In this document: one piece after another, positions 1-12,529 of the stretch | Numbering within the stretch: the first letter of the stretch is position 1 | Layout of the letters: each line of letters starts with the position of its first letter | NCBI RefSeq assembly: GCF_949628265.1 | Contig: NC_088786.1 | Coordinates: forward strand, 31,455,681-31,519,680 | Source of the DNA: Cloeon dipterum | Lineage: Eukaryota > Arthropoda > Insecta > Ephemeroptera > Baetidae | Direction: 5' to 3' | DNA length: 64,000 bases | Translations under genes and position numbers: made by a program | Notes under the pieces: model-generated | What the model was told of the DNA's origin: nothing | The model's input: the letters and a program-made list of their open reading frames with translations, nothing else | Databases searched by the model: none

Positions 1-2560
1 TCGCTAAAATTGGTTTCTATAGATCGTCCCCAAGGCGGCAGTATCGAGCAAACTTGACGTGGGAATAAGCTATTTATAGCGTATCTCATGAATATGAACG
101 GTGCGTACGCACATTTAAACGGCTGAGTGAGTAAATTTTGTCTTCAGTGTGGCTTTATTTTTACTACTTTTATAGGCCGTAAATTATTTTACGTAATTCA
201 AGCTCGTTGTCATCTAATTTAGTCGGTCGATAAAGTTTTTTTGCCCTGTGGGATTAATTGAAATGTGTATGTTGTGGGAAAATTATGCGAGGCCGAATAT
301 TTAGCCCTGAGAAGAAAGCGAAGTTGTGTCATTGATCGCTTGCCTGGAAGGGGAGATAATAATTTTGCAGTGTCTTGTTTGTAGAGCTCTGATATTTCTC
401 TTTGCCTCTCCTTATTATATTAATTTCTTAGGTTTTATAGCAAAAGAAGAATAAAAATATTTGGAATACCAAGAAAACTATTAAACTGCGACTTTTGTAA
501 AAATAAATAAATAAATGTACTTCAGACAAATGCCATAAATTTAATTTCCAACGTCCTCTTCCCTTTGCATTTTATGGGGAAAACAAGCATTAGGTCAAAT
601 TTGATCCACGGTTGCATAATTCATCAACCGCAGACTTGTACCGTGTTATAAATTTATATATCAGATATCCTAAAAAGCAGGTCTAAACACAGCAGAAAAG
701 TTTGAAAACACTTCTTTGATTTGCTTTGAGGAGAGCACCCCCAGCGTGAAAACGAGACTGGACTAAACCACAGAGCACCACGAAGGAGTGTATCAGATTT
801 ATTTGCATTTCCTACTTGGCCTGTCATATGCATCAGATTTATTCCGTGCCGTATTATTTGTTGGCTCACCCGAGTGTAAAATCTTGATGGCGTCCCACAC
901 CGCGAGGAAAAAAATATTTTTCATGCAGCAATTCATCCTTGGGATTTCTATTTAATTATATCAACCTGATATTAAAAGCCTACTAAAAATTAAAATACTT
1001 TTAACTTTCCAGCAATTTTCATTTCCATTCTTAATTTAAAATGGCATTAAAGTATAAACTATAGGAGCCGTACAAGCATATATCCTGAACTAAATTTATA
1101 CCTGTCCTTCATAAAAGTAGACGTCATGTCATAGAAAAGAAAATTAAATGTATTTCTCTCTGCAGAGATCTATGTAAGGCAGCATTATATGTGTTGCATT
1201 GGACCTGAAATGTACAATGCACGCTAATTTATCAGGCGAGAGGGATCGTTGTGTGTCAGTCGAATCACGCATGACTGCGTCTTCAGTTAGAAAACAAGTG
1301 GAAATTAAAGGAGCAGCTCCACTCCTCCCTCTCAAGCATTTGGACAAGTTTCGAATGAGAGCACTTAAATGCACACTCACACATGTTAATTCACAATTTG
1401 CGTAATAAGGAAACGCATAGTCCTTGCTCATTTTATTACACATCAAGATCAAAATAGCTGCTCTCTCTGCCTGCATATATGCATGTACTATCAGCTGGTA
1501 TAGTGCTCACAATTTGTAATAATATGCGCGATTAACTATCGCGGTCTCGATTTCCAAAGTCTCAATTTGTACCCGACGGCGAATTTTTAAGTCGACTGAC
1601 GCTGATCATGCTCATATATTTCATCTCCCATTTATGCAGAAATGCCGACGACGAATTAATCGAGTCGGTGCTCGAATGAAATGCGATATTGTGAACTGGT
1701 TTTCATGTATTTGTTTCTCATCGCCATTGAACGAAATTCCCAAGCTCGTGATCTGCTCGTACTTGAGAGACGGCGCTAACCAATGCAACTTGACGTGTAA
1801 TCAAGCCGACGCTTTAGTTGCAGATGCAGGAATTACTACATATTATAATGTACATATATGTGCGGCGCCAAGACGCATAACTTATTACTGGACCTTTGAA
1901 AGCGTGAGAACTCTCTTACGCCAATTTAATGAATTCATGAATCTCAAAATCACACTGATTTATAGGTTCAATATAACTTTCCAAAGTGACGGTTTTGACT
2001 AAATTTATAGGTTATAATACCGTCGGCTTTTATTCAAAAATATTAAGTTGTCTTTTCCTGTAATTTAAAATTTGACAATACTTCTGCTGCATGAGCAGAT
2101 ATAGCACTGCTAAAATGAGAAGATAAAAAAGCTGTTTTTGGTCTTGTGAATTTTTATAAGAGAGTATTGTCGCAGGGAGCAAGAAGGTGAGAGCCAACGA
2201 AAAAGACTTAGTCAATATATCTTCTAGATATTTCTCAGGGTAATCAATCGTTTTCAGGCGCTATCCAGTATACGTGATTCAGATTTTCTCTTCAATGTTT
2301 CAATGTCACCCAGTCTCATAACACAGAAATGTCCGAAGTAATTTAATACAGTTTATCGCATTCCTATTTTCCTATTGAAAAAGTAATATTTTTGTAGAGC
2401 AAGCTTTGTAATCCTAAGATTAAACCCCTAAATCGTATCTGAATTTTATTTTCATCATTGTTTATGCACATTTTTATTAGTCGCATAATTTGATATCTAA
2501 TTTTAGATTGAATCTATGCATAAATGAATGCTAATGGACCTTAATTTATGTATAACATTG
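1..2560. other. Non-coding AT-rich spacer
   Basis: No coding exon, splice-site pair or RNA gene could be supported on either strand. The open frames here (110 codons or fewer) overlap one another on both strands, show no recognisable motif and lack plausible splice signals. A modestly GC-richer patch lies around 1200-1480, where both strands are open for 70 to 110 codons, as expected by chance. Confidence 0.6.
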
Positions 2561-2566
2561 ACTAAT

Positions 2567-2579
2567 CGCCCCCTTGTGG
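2567..2579 (-). promoter_or_regulatory. CTCF-like insulator motif (candidate)
   Basis: The 13 bases CGCCCCCTTGTGG resemble the reverse complement of the CTCF core (CCACNAGGGGGCG), a zinc-finger architectural protein known in insects and vertebrates. A partial second match, CTCCCTTGTGGGCG, lies near 4139-4152. This is a motif match only: occupancy cannot be inferred and such matches also arise by chance. Confidence 0.25.
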
Positions 2580-2628
2580 GTGTTAAGGACTTCTAGATTT
2601 TTGTTTTCATCGTTTCAATCCGCATTTT

Positions 2629-2826
2629 TTACAAGTCAAGATCATCTACTTCTTCTTCGGGATCTATCAACAAGGTAGCGCCGATATTTATTTCTTTAAA
2701 ATAGTTAGAACCTTATACGCCCTTTTGCAGCTGAATATTGACGCCCATTAATTGGACCATTTTGTTGCTATCCTTGCAACAGGTTTCCCTTAAACTATTG
2801 AAAAATGTACCACGGACCTGTCTCCT
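2629..2826 (-). pseudogene. Possible relic coding end, unidentified
   Basis: On the minus strand a frame ends in an acidic tail (IDPEEEVDDLDL then TAA at 2629-2631). It stays open to 2826 except for one internal TAA at 2713-2715. The acidic C-terminus looks protein-like, but 27 and 37 open codons are not statistically unusual in AT-rich DNA. No homologue is recognised. It could be a decayed gene fragment, a last exon beginning after the internal stop, or chance. A 47-codon + strand ORF (2805-2948, starting MYHGPVSF) overlaps the left part of the same area, so at most one of the two is meaningful. Confidence 0.15.
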
Positions 2827-2948
2827 TTATGAATATGGTGGCCGCAAAGGTTGCTCCAATTACCACTCAGATGGGACTAGGTAATTTCGGAAGTGCTGCA
2901 AAAGCGGTCCACCGTGATGCAGCAGGTTTGACGAGAAGCACTCTATGA

Positions 2949-5900
2949 GCTAACTTTGTACCTTAAATTCGTGTGGCATCTCACGCAAGCACGCAGTATT
3001 CCTTGGGCGTGTGTGTAAAGAGGTCAATTTCAAGGTTTGCGATGTAACTAAAAATATTTATCTCTAGAATGAGAGCCGAAATGCACTCTAAAAATGACAG
3101 TTTGTCATCTAATTCGTGTCTTGTCAGCGCTATGAAACCGGTTCGAGCGGAATTTTCATCCTAGACTTTTGTCCGTGGATTCGGTAATTTGATATAATTT
3201 AATGGCCGCTGAACTTTCTAACTAGGCGAAATATACGTTGCTATTTTCTCTACAAGAGATCAGCCGCCAACTCGGTTGTTTCTCAAATGGCCTCTGTTCC
3301 TTTTTGATTTCACTTTTTCACGCATCTTCCATTATCTCACGCGTGCGTTGCCAAATTCGCAGGCGTTAACTGCTGCTGACGACTTCTCTGCCTCCCACAT
3401 AACGAGAGAGGCGTTGTTTTCCAAATTAATTTATAGAAATGCCCGCGGAAAGTTAGGAGAAGCATAATTTTCTGCCAAAATATCATCTGTTTGCTCAGCA
3501 ATCTCTGCGTCTACGAACTGACAGGTGAGGAGCCACGAGGAGCAATTTCGTAAAAATCAACCTTCTTAATGACTGCCGTTTAATTAATTTGCACTAGTTT
3601 ACAGCTATTTCAGTGTCCAACGAATGCTCTGTGCTAAATTAATATGCTAGAATTTTTCACTGCTTATTGGAGTCCCAAACTTTACCACTTTTCTTAATGC
3701 GCCAAATGCCAAAAAATAATACACGCTTGGTTGATCAGACTAGTCGTTTTATGACTATGATCATTCCCATAGTCACACAAAACTTAGTTGGGGAATACAT
3801 CACAGACATATTTTACAATTCAATAAATTGTTTTAAAATGTCAAGGAATTCGATGTCTATGCGATTATCCAAAGATACAAGGCTAAAAATGTAGCTTGTC
3901 ATTTTTTTAATTTAAAATTTTGTCAAGTGTTGTATAGCTAATTATTCATTAGAGTTTAGAGATGAAAATATCAAATTAATAATGATTTCGGGAAATAATT
4001 TAACATAGAAGCACTATCAGGATACCTTTAGAAACGATACAACATGGTCCAATTGTTGCCCATTTTCATACTTTTTTAGATCACTGTATGATTTTGTGTT
4101 ATTTGTCAGGGGTTTACCCGAGAGTTTCTCCTTACGTTCTCCCTTGTGGGCGCCCGAAAATTTACGTCGTTACATATCGGTATACAACAATTATAAATGC
4201 GATCGTAATCTCGTCAGGGAAAACCCAGACAGTATTGTTATTTCAATAAGATAACAAACCCCTTTCACGCACATCAATTCCGGTTTCAACGTTACGATTT
4301 GCTTGTATTGCGAGGTGTCAACGTCAGTTGCTATACTCGTAAAAAGGCCACCGAGGTACGCGCGACACTTTTATTGTGTTCGTTCATTCATGTCTCCTTA
4401 TACAACTTGGAGCCTTTCGGACCACCGATCGCAAAAAATTCGCGTCTGATTGTGTAAGCGCTTTGATTTTACGATGTCAATAAGTACATGTATGTGAGCC
4501 AGTTCTTATAGTTGGATACGCATTTTTATTCGCTCCCAAGGTATGTATAAATTGTTTGTATCGCAGCGAGCGCAGCGGAATGGACATTTTTCAGAGGGGA
4601 ACACCCACGAGAGATAGCTGGCTGAATTAAAAAAAGTAGAGGTTAAATCTGGAGCAGCGGAGAATGGTTTGTTGTGCACGCTCAAGGATGCAGTGCCAAT
4701 TGGACATGTTAATTTTTCGGCTCTTTGCATTATTCATTACTCAGTACTATATTCAATTGAGCTAATTGAGCAAATAATTTCTGCTTGCTCATTACAAATT
4801 ATTAGAGCATTTGCAAGTCCAATTGTAGTAGTAATATTTCGCAATAACATCTTCAAAATTTGGTTGGCTGTCATTTTTCTGGAGAGAGTGCGTGGCTGCA
4901 ATTTTGTCATTGAGAGATGGTCCAGTTCTCCTTCTGACCACGCTGGAGATTTAATTCCACAGCAGACGCGGTCTGAAGCTGTTGTTGGCACGTATGTGTG
5001 AGTGAGTGTGTTCGTTCGCCGCGAGCGTGTGAGCGACGAGGATCACCTCCGTGGACCCAAATCTGGGTCACTGTGCACACAGGCGTGCGGACATGAGGAA
5101 ATTTTCAATGCAAATGTCGTGCTTTTGTCAATATTTGTCGCCTTACGCTCGACAGTAGTGCATGCATTATTGTGCAATTAAATCTGGAGCAGAGTACGTG
5201 GTTTTTTGTCCATTATCTGTTGGAAATGCTGTTTAGCAACCTTAAAAAAAATCGAAAGTCGGAAAATTATGGCATGTTTTAATAACTAACATAACGTTGC
5301 TTTATGTTATCAACAAACGACCTTCTATCGGACGAATTTAAGAATATAAAATGCTACGCAATCGGCGATATAATTTTATTGACTTGTTTGGAACTTGTTC
5401 CCGCACTATTGAGAGCGGAATTTTAGAATTAAAAAAGCAACAACAATAGCGCTGTAAATCAGCAGAAAGTCCAGCACTTTTACTTGGAAATAATACGTTT
5501 CCTTTCTGAATCGGATCGTTTTGACTCATTTAGTCTGTCACCAAATTACAAGGATAGATCAACTTCACCTCACAAACAGCAAGAAAGGTTAATTGGGGTT
5601 AGTGGCTTTGTCTTTTTCTGACTGCTACCGCGAGCTGAAAAAAAACTAATTTGAACGCGTCAACGTATCACAATCATGCACCTACGTTTGATCGTCTGGC
5701 TGAGAATTGAAAACGACTCCGCCTTGTTCGGCACACCGTTCACACCATACTTTCGTCTCTGCAATTAAATTTATACAGACCATTGCTCCCGGACAAAAAT
5801 AAGCTGGATGATTTACGACTCAAGATTCATTAAATATATAGGTTGTTAAAATCAAATTAACTATGGGTAATTACACAAACAACTTAACAAGTCAATAAAA

Positions 5901-8900
5901 AATTATTCCAGAAATTTGCTGTGAACAATTTAATTAAATTTGTCGATAAAATAATTTATAAATTTGCAGAAATTTATTTAAAATATTAGATAGGTTGGCC
6001 ACGGGAAATTTCAAATAGAGATGTAAACAAAAAAAGTTATGTTAAGTTTTGCGTACTTTGAAAGTTTGTTAACATTAAAGATCTTTCAAATTGATGTCTT
6101 ATTTTTTAAAAAAATATTAAACACTTTAATAAATAAATTTTCACTTAGGTAAAACTCAGATCAACTTTCTCTCAGCTGGTCCGTTTTAAGTAACAAAAAA
6201 TTTAACTCAGATCTGTGGTTCACTGGCAGTAAGATAAAGAGCAGAAAGAGCACGCTTGCCCCATAAGAGTTCTTTGAACGCCCGCATTCGTGCATTCACC
6301 ACGAAGCGCATGCACACATATAATTTATTTACAAGCGTAACACGCCATTCTCGTTGGTGTACAATTGCCGATGCATTTGGCTATAGTCTTGCATTTGAAC
6401 GGCACTCGCACACACACATACTAATCCTAGAGGAGTGCACACGAGTGTCTTTTGGTTTCAATACCGTGATACTCACGGTCTTCAATTTTTATCGCCTCTC
6501 GGCCGCTCGCCGCGCGGCGTGTGTTACCATATCAGTGAAAGTGCAATGCTCGGCTTGCATCCATATGAGACAAAGGCGGACGAAGAACACACAATATCCG
6601 CGAATCTAGCAATTGAAGCCGTCCTTCGCTCCACTTCAAAGCAGGGTTACTTTTATTTTATTGCTTGCGACACATTCTTTCTCCGATTATTCAAATTGAG
6701 TTGTCGGCGCAGCTGTTCGCGCGGCGGCCAGACAATCGATCGATAAACAGATATTTTATTAGATCTCATTATTATTACCTGTGTTTTGCATTCATCGGCG
6801 TTGTTCAGCCAATGTTTGCGTGAGTCACTTGTTTTGTTCTCATCTTTGGACGCTTTCCAAAGAGCCTAATGAAACGCTCCGCACTATGCAAATGAGGAAA
6901 CGGACTGCATCTTTGTCCGTTTGTAATCACTTAGAAGCTCGCGTGCCGATCCAACGCCGAGTTGGGGCTTATAATACGAACAATTTCAGGTGATGTCACA
7001 AAACACTTTCTCATCATGCAGGAAGCGTGCAGCGGATGGAATTTGTGCAATTCACGCCAGAAACGACGACAATCCTAATTGGATTGAACGATACTCGAGA
7101 TTTTTGACTCCGTTTATTTTATCATGCATGTTTGAGTTGAAGAGAACTGGTAATTTGCATTTTGCTATTGTTTGAAATGTCCGATCGATTTGTATCTCGC
7201 CTCCCGCTTTTCCCTTCAAAGTCAGTGTTATATAAATCACTAATGAATAAACAATTGGATGTTTATGGAAGAAAAATATGGTTATTAGGATTTTCAAGAG
7301 AATGCAGAGAAATTTCCCAACAGTTCAACGTCGAAATAAAATTGTAATAACTCTAAAAGTGTGTTTATTTTTAATTAACAAAAGAAGCTAAATTGTTTTA
7401 ATTGTGAATTTCAATTTATGAAATTGCGGAATTACTGAGGATGGAAAGCTATTAGTAAAATTACTGGTGGAAAAATTAAAGTTTCACACAGTGGCACTGT
7501 TTCGGCCCCGCAGGCTTCATCAACAATATTTACCTCCAAAACAAAATTCATGCCACAGTTAGCTGAAGATAATTTATTTTTAACTGTGTTGCCTTTCTCA
7601 TTGTGATGAATTTATGTTTAATAAACGTGCTTTGAAGTGTCCCTTATTTAAATCAGTTGTTCCTTAAAATTAACAATTACGAAAAACTATTCAATTTACT
7701 ATTATCCTAGACGCATTTCAACAGCTTTCCTTAATTTTATTATCAATGCCAAAAGTTCTTCAAGTTCCCCCATACTGTTCGAAACAAAAACTTCTGACGC
7801 AAGCGCACTAATTATACAAATTAAGCATGATTTGTAAACAGTAATTATTAGCAGCAAGTGATTATCCAATGGAAAACGCGAAGATTTTGCAAGTGCTCGT
7901 CAATTGATTTTTCTCGACGGAAAGTTCCCCCGAAACGAGTAAATCACAGAAAAGTGAAGTTCTCGCGTCATCGCGCTGCACACGCGTCGTTTTATCGGCG
8001 CGCGGCGAATGCAATGGATCCGCGTGGCCGGTCACGATCTACAAATCGGCCGGTTGGTGATTAATGTGTCAGAGATCGGAGATTTTGCTCTCTGCGTGCA
8101 ATATTGAGAAAGAGCTATTAGTGCCGCAGTCCGTTACTGAATGGGTGGGTGTCCGCTGCTTTTGGTTCAACAACTGCCAAGGCCTCTCGCTCGCCAATTT
8201 AGCATTGGAAAGAATGCGCATTAATTAGCGCCGCGCGTTTCGTAGGTGTGATCTAGCACGGCCCCTGCACTGCAACTGATTACGCTGAAGTTGATTAACG
8301 AGGCAGCGAAATGATAAAAAATTGCATCCATTGTCCGCAAGCGGGTTTTTCGAGTCGGCAGCTCGTCTGCACCGCGGCCCAATGAAAAGCTCGATTGGCT
8401 TTCTGGAGCGACCGCACGAGCTGTCAGCGATGGAAAGTAAAAATCGGGCGAAAACCAGACATGACACAAAAATAAACTACATACTTGCGTGTATTGCCAA
8501 ACACTACCGTGCACTTTATTGCCAGCGATAAATTGTTTTTTCCACAGCAGACAATCAGGCAGCGTCAAATTTTCAACATTTTAAAGAATCATTTGACTTT
8601 CAACGACTTTTACTTCTGCTTTAGGAATTAAAGTTGCTCACTGTAGGCACATTGGACAAAATTCGCAGTTTTTATGTTTTAGGCGTTGGAAACGATGAGC
8701 TTTAAATTTAAAAAACAATTCTCTGTTGTATGCTGCGTCATCTATACAAATTCCAAACCAAATATAAACTTCACTTTTAATTTATTTAACAACTAGCAAC
8801 TCATAATCCTTCCGTTGCTAATTTTAAAAGTACATTAGGTAATGAGATTTGCAAAAAAATGCATGGAACTTTGTTTCTATTTTATAATGTCCCGTTGATC

Positions 8901-10130
8901 GAGCTTTTACGAACGCTATTTCTACCCATCCATTTTATGTTTTAGAATAAACACATTTCCGGAGTGCGTTGTATGATGTAAAGGGAACGCCGTTAAGATA
9001 ATATATTTGACAACTGAAACCTTATCAACATATAACTACAATAAACAACAGCTCATACCATACTTGGCGGTTAAAATAAATAGTTAGTCCGCGAACAAAA
9101 GTGAAATCATTGCGAGAGCCGCTGCCGCACGCACGCTCTGCATCTGCAGCCTCCGCCACCGCGATTACCTAATAATCTCAATATGATTTAGATGACTGCT
9201 CAGCGCAAGCAGGGTTCTGCAAAGGGACCTCCTGCATTGGAAAGAAGCAGTCGCCGAACAGTCTTCCTCGAAGAAAGTAAACGCAAACTAGGGGCGTCGG
9301 GATCACCTCAAACTGGATTTATCAAGGCGGGGTTTTCCTCTTCGAATATGCCATATATCGCGCACATGAAAGTGTTTCGCGAGTAACCTCGCAATTAAAC
9401 CTGTTATGATTTTCTGCTATACATTGGTGTTGCACATTTCTTTGTTTTATTGAAAGTAGCTTATTATTCATCAAGTGTCTTTGTTGTTTTGTGGATATTT
9501 CGAAATAGCGAAAAAACACAAAAATTTGATATTTTATCATGATATTCAATATTAAAGAAAATAATCTGTTACTCTGAAGTTACGAATCTCTAGATTTTGA
9601 TATTTTATTCACCTGGTTTATCAGATGGGAACGTTTCCAGATGGTTTTGAACTGGCGCCTCGCACATCTATAAATTTATTGTATTTTTATTAACTGAGTG
9701 AGCATCAGTTGACGTTAGACTATTTAGAAATGATGCAAGAAAAGGCAACACTTTTGACTAAATCAAGAATTTCGTACCACGACCTGAGGTTATCCCTCGC
9801 CGTCAGAAAAGTGAGATAAAATGTCGCAATTCTGCTTGAGTGCCGATCAATCCCAATTTATACTGCGGCAATAAACACTACAATTTTGCTCGAGATGAAA
9901 TTCGCTCGTCTAGAAATTTCTCCGACATCACGACTTGGCGCGAGAGTGAATTTGCACCGCAAGATCTTCAGCGACGATGAGAGTGAAAAAAGCTACAAAG
10001 TTCATGATCAATGACATTGCGGGCATCTCCGCTGAAAAGCAGCATCCGCGTGATATCGCATTTTTCACCGCAGAAAGGAACAATCGTAGGGTGTCGTGTG
10101 TCGAGAGAAGCAAATAATAATTCAGCTGGA
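2949..10130. other. Intergenic region upstream of the cuticle-type gene
   Basis: About 7.2 kb with no supportable exon. It alternates AT-rich stretches (for example 5820-6160 and 7330-7720) with GC-richer islands (about 6250-6740, 7850-8560 and 9110-9400). The islands carry overlapping open frames on both strands without recognisable protein motifs. They could be enhancers for the downstream gene, but nothing in the sequence proves it. Confidence 0.5.
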
Positions 10131-10216
10131 TCGGCATTCAGCTAGGGTTGTGGTGTGGAAGAGAGCGCAGGGCCCGCCAGGGTGGGGAGCGGTCCTAAGG
10201 TTGGAGCCCCGGCCGC

Positions 10217-10255
10217 TATATAAAGCGTGGCTACGCCTTCAACAGACGTTCAGTT
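10217..10255 (+). promoter_or_regulatory. TATA plus initiator core promoter of the cuticle-type gene
   Basis: A strong TATA box (TATATAAAG, 10217-10225) lies about 35 bases upstream of an arthropod-type initiator (TCAGTT, 10250-10255), predicting transcription from the A at 10252. The area just upstream is GC-rich. This TATA plus TCAGT layout is typical of highly expressed, stage-regulated insect cuticle genes. Confidence 0.8.
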
Positions 10256-10291
10256 CACTCTTTTGTGCACTTTAACTGACTCCTCACCTAG
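10252..10291 (+). other. Non-coding exon 1 of the cuticle-type gene
   Basis: The block from the predicted start site to a donor (CTAG|GTAAGC, donor at 10292) is about 40 bases and has no ATG. Intron 1 runs to a clear acceptor (TTTTCAG, ending at 10524). The next exon begins at 10525, nine bases before the initiator ATG. A tiny 5' leader exon followed by a short intron is common in arthropod cuticular protein genes. Confidence 0.7.
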
Positions 10292-10533
10292 GTAAGCGGG
10301 TCAGCCAATGTGTGTGTGCGCGTGTGGATATTTAAAATTGGATTACCTTGCTTCGGCCGCCGACGCCCGATCCTGATTTTTCGACTTGAGTGCCGATCTC
10401 TTGCTTCGATTTTCGCGACGGGATATTAGTCTATTATTTTATTTTATTTTTTGTGTAACTTGGAATCGTTTATTTTTAAAAATTGTGATGGTATTTTTTT
10501 AAAAATCGGATTTTTAATTTTCAGGAACGTGCG

Positions 10534-12529
10534 ATGTTGCGGTTGGTAGTTTTGGTGTGCGCCGCACAGGCGGCCTTTGCTGGTCTCACCAGCCACGTGA
10601 GCCCTGCCTCCGTCACCTATCTGTCAGGCCCTGCACCCATTGGCCTGCGCGCCGGCCCCGCTACCTACACCTACAGCCCTAGTGCCTACGCCGCCCCTGC
10701 CGCATACGCTGCACATGCCACCTTCGCAGCTCCCGCAACATACGCCGCTCCTGTGGCTCAATACACTCCTTCGTACCGTAAGTGTTGCAGGGAAATAGGA
10801 TCAGGAAGCGAGAAATTTAATTTTCTATTTTCTGCTTGCAGTTAAGGCCGTGCAACACGTGCACCACGTGCCCGCTGTCACCAACGTGCCCATCAAGACT
10901 TACCACCACACCCCCGCCTTGCTCCAAAAGACCGTGGATGTCGCCAGGCCCGCCGTGCAGACCCGTAAATTCGAGGTAAAACCGATCAAACGTGTTAAAT
11001 ACGAAATGCGAGACGACTGAGTTTTGCGGTGATTTTTGCAGTTGCGTCGCCCTGCCATCCAGAAGCAGTTCTACGACATCGAAGAGCGCGTCATCGTCCG
11101 CCCTGCCGGATCCGCCCTTGTTGAGCTTGACGAGCCCATCTCCAAGACCCAGAAGGGAGCTGCCGTGATCTCCCCTCTGGCCACCGTGCCCGTGCACACC
11201 GTCCCCACCTACGCCCACTACCCCGTCGCTGGCTACCCCACCTACACCCCCGTCGCCTCCCCCGCTTACCCTGCCTACCCCAGCGCCGAGCAGCAGCAGC
11301 CTGCCTACCCCAACGCCGAGCAGCAGCAGCCTTCCTACCCCAACGCCGAGCAGCAACAGCCTGAATACCCCAGCGCCGAGCAACAGCAGCCTACCTACCC
11401 CAGCGCCGAGCAGCAGCAGCCTTCCGCCCCCGAGGCCCCCGTTGAGGACGGCTCCAACAGCTTCTCGCAACAGCAGCAGGGCATCTCCAGCTTCGCTCCC
11501 CAGCAGGACCGCGAATCCATCTCCATCGAGAACCCTGAGTTCGGAGCCCGTTCCGCCGCCGTCCCCGAGCCCGCCAACCCCGAGTCCACCCCAGTGACCT
11601 CAACGACCGCAGCCCCCGCCCCTGCCGAGAGCGACAACAACCGCAACCTGTACGAGGCCCAGATCCGCTCCATGTTCGAAGCCCGTCGCGCCCAGTTCGA
11701 GGCCGAGCAGCACGCCGAGGCCATGCAGCGCGCCTTCCTTGAGCAGCAGCAGAACACCCTTCAGCGCCAGCAGTACGAACAGGCTCAGCTGCAGGCCCGC
11801 TCCCAGCTGATCACCGACGCTCCCGTCTCCTCCACCACCGAGGCCGCCGCCCCCGCCGCCACCGAGCCCACCCCTGCCGCAACTGACGCCCCCGTGACCA
11901 CCGAAGCCGCCACCGAGGCCGCTCCCGCCAGCACCGAGGCCGCTCCCTCCAACGAGGAGCCCGCCGTGCAGTCCCGCAGCAACTTCCCCGTCGAAGCCCG
12001 CAACAATTTCCCCGTCGAGGCTCGCAACAACTTCCTCGGCACTCAGGAGGCCCAGATCCAGCAGACCGAGTCCCTTCTGCGCGAGCAGGTGCAGCCCGAG
12101 GCCCGCTCCGTGGTGCCCTCCGTCCGCCTCAACCCTGAGATCAACCAGGCCAACCAGCAGCGCCTGATCGAGCTGCTGACCGCCCGCAACGGAGTCGCCG
12201 AGGTTCACGGCTACGGCGAGGCTTTCGGCCGCACCAACGGTGCCGTCGGTGACGCCGGAAGCGTACGCGCCCGCGTCCTCTCCGTCACCCCCGCCCCCGA
12301 GAACGCCCGCTCCACCGGCGAACGCACCAACACCCGCCGCATCGTCGTTTCCCGCCCCATCGAGACTGTGCAGGAGATCGAGGTCGTCGAGCCCGCCACC
12401 AAGATCCAACGCGTCACCTACCAGCAGCCCACCTACATCAAGACCGCCCGTCTTGGCGTCGCCAGGGTCGCCACCTCCGTGCCCGTGTACACCAAGTCCC
12501 TGCAGGCTCACCCCATCGCTTACTACTAA
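10534..12529 (+). CDS. Secreted low-complexity cuticle-type protein, 621 aa (three coding exons)
   Basis: Coding exons are 10534-10777, 10842-10975 and 11042-12529, joined by GT-AG introns that keep frame (244+134+1488 nt). The product starts with a signal peptide (MLRLVVLVCAAQAAFA). Next come an Ala/Tyr/Pro-rich segment (about residues 45-80), a His/Val-rich stretch (VQHVHHVPAV) and a conserved-looking module IEERVIVRPAGSALVELDEP around residues 139-158. Five tandem decapeptides YPxAEQQQPx follow (205-254). After them come a Gln/Glu/Arg-rich, potentially helical region (about 330-385), a Thr/Ala/Pro/Glu mucin-like segment, an NNFPVEAR repeat, and a Tyr-ended C-terminus (HPIAYY). There is no chitin-binding R&R consensus. 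The VRPAGSALVELD module recalls insect cuticle-associated proteins such as the Vajk group; that match is from memory. Likely role: extracellular matrix or cuticle component. Codon third positions are strongly C-biased, unlike the taxilin gene. Confidence 0.85.
11276..11425 (+). repeat. Five tandem 30-bp units encoding YPxAEQQQPx
   Basis: Five in-frame copies of a 30-base unit encode decapeptides that differ only at position 3 (Ser or Asn) and position 10 (Ala, Ser, Glu, Thr, Ser). The nucleotide copies are nearly identical, implying recent expansion or homogenisation. Gln-rich and Pro-rich repeats of this kind occur in structural extracellular proteins. Copy number is likely to vary between alleles. 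Confidence 0.9.
11981..12037 (+). repeat. Short tandem repeat encoding NNFPVEAR
   Basis: Two complete 24-base copies and a partial third encode (S/N)NFPVEAR. They sit within the cuticle-type coding exon, just after the Thr/Ala/Glu-rich segment. This is a second, independent internal repeat in the same protein. Confidence 0.75.

Noticed and set aside
2240..4500. Idea of an LTR element (purine-rich tract near 2570 and a GGGCGCCC primer-site-like word near 4148, minus strand)
   Set aside because: The flanking segments that would be the two LTRs show no visible similarity, and no reverse-transcriptase or integrase motif lies between them.
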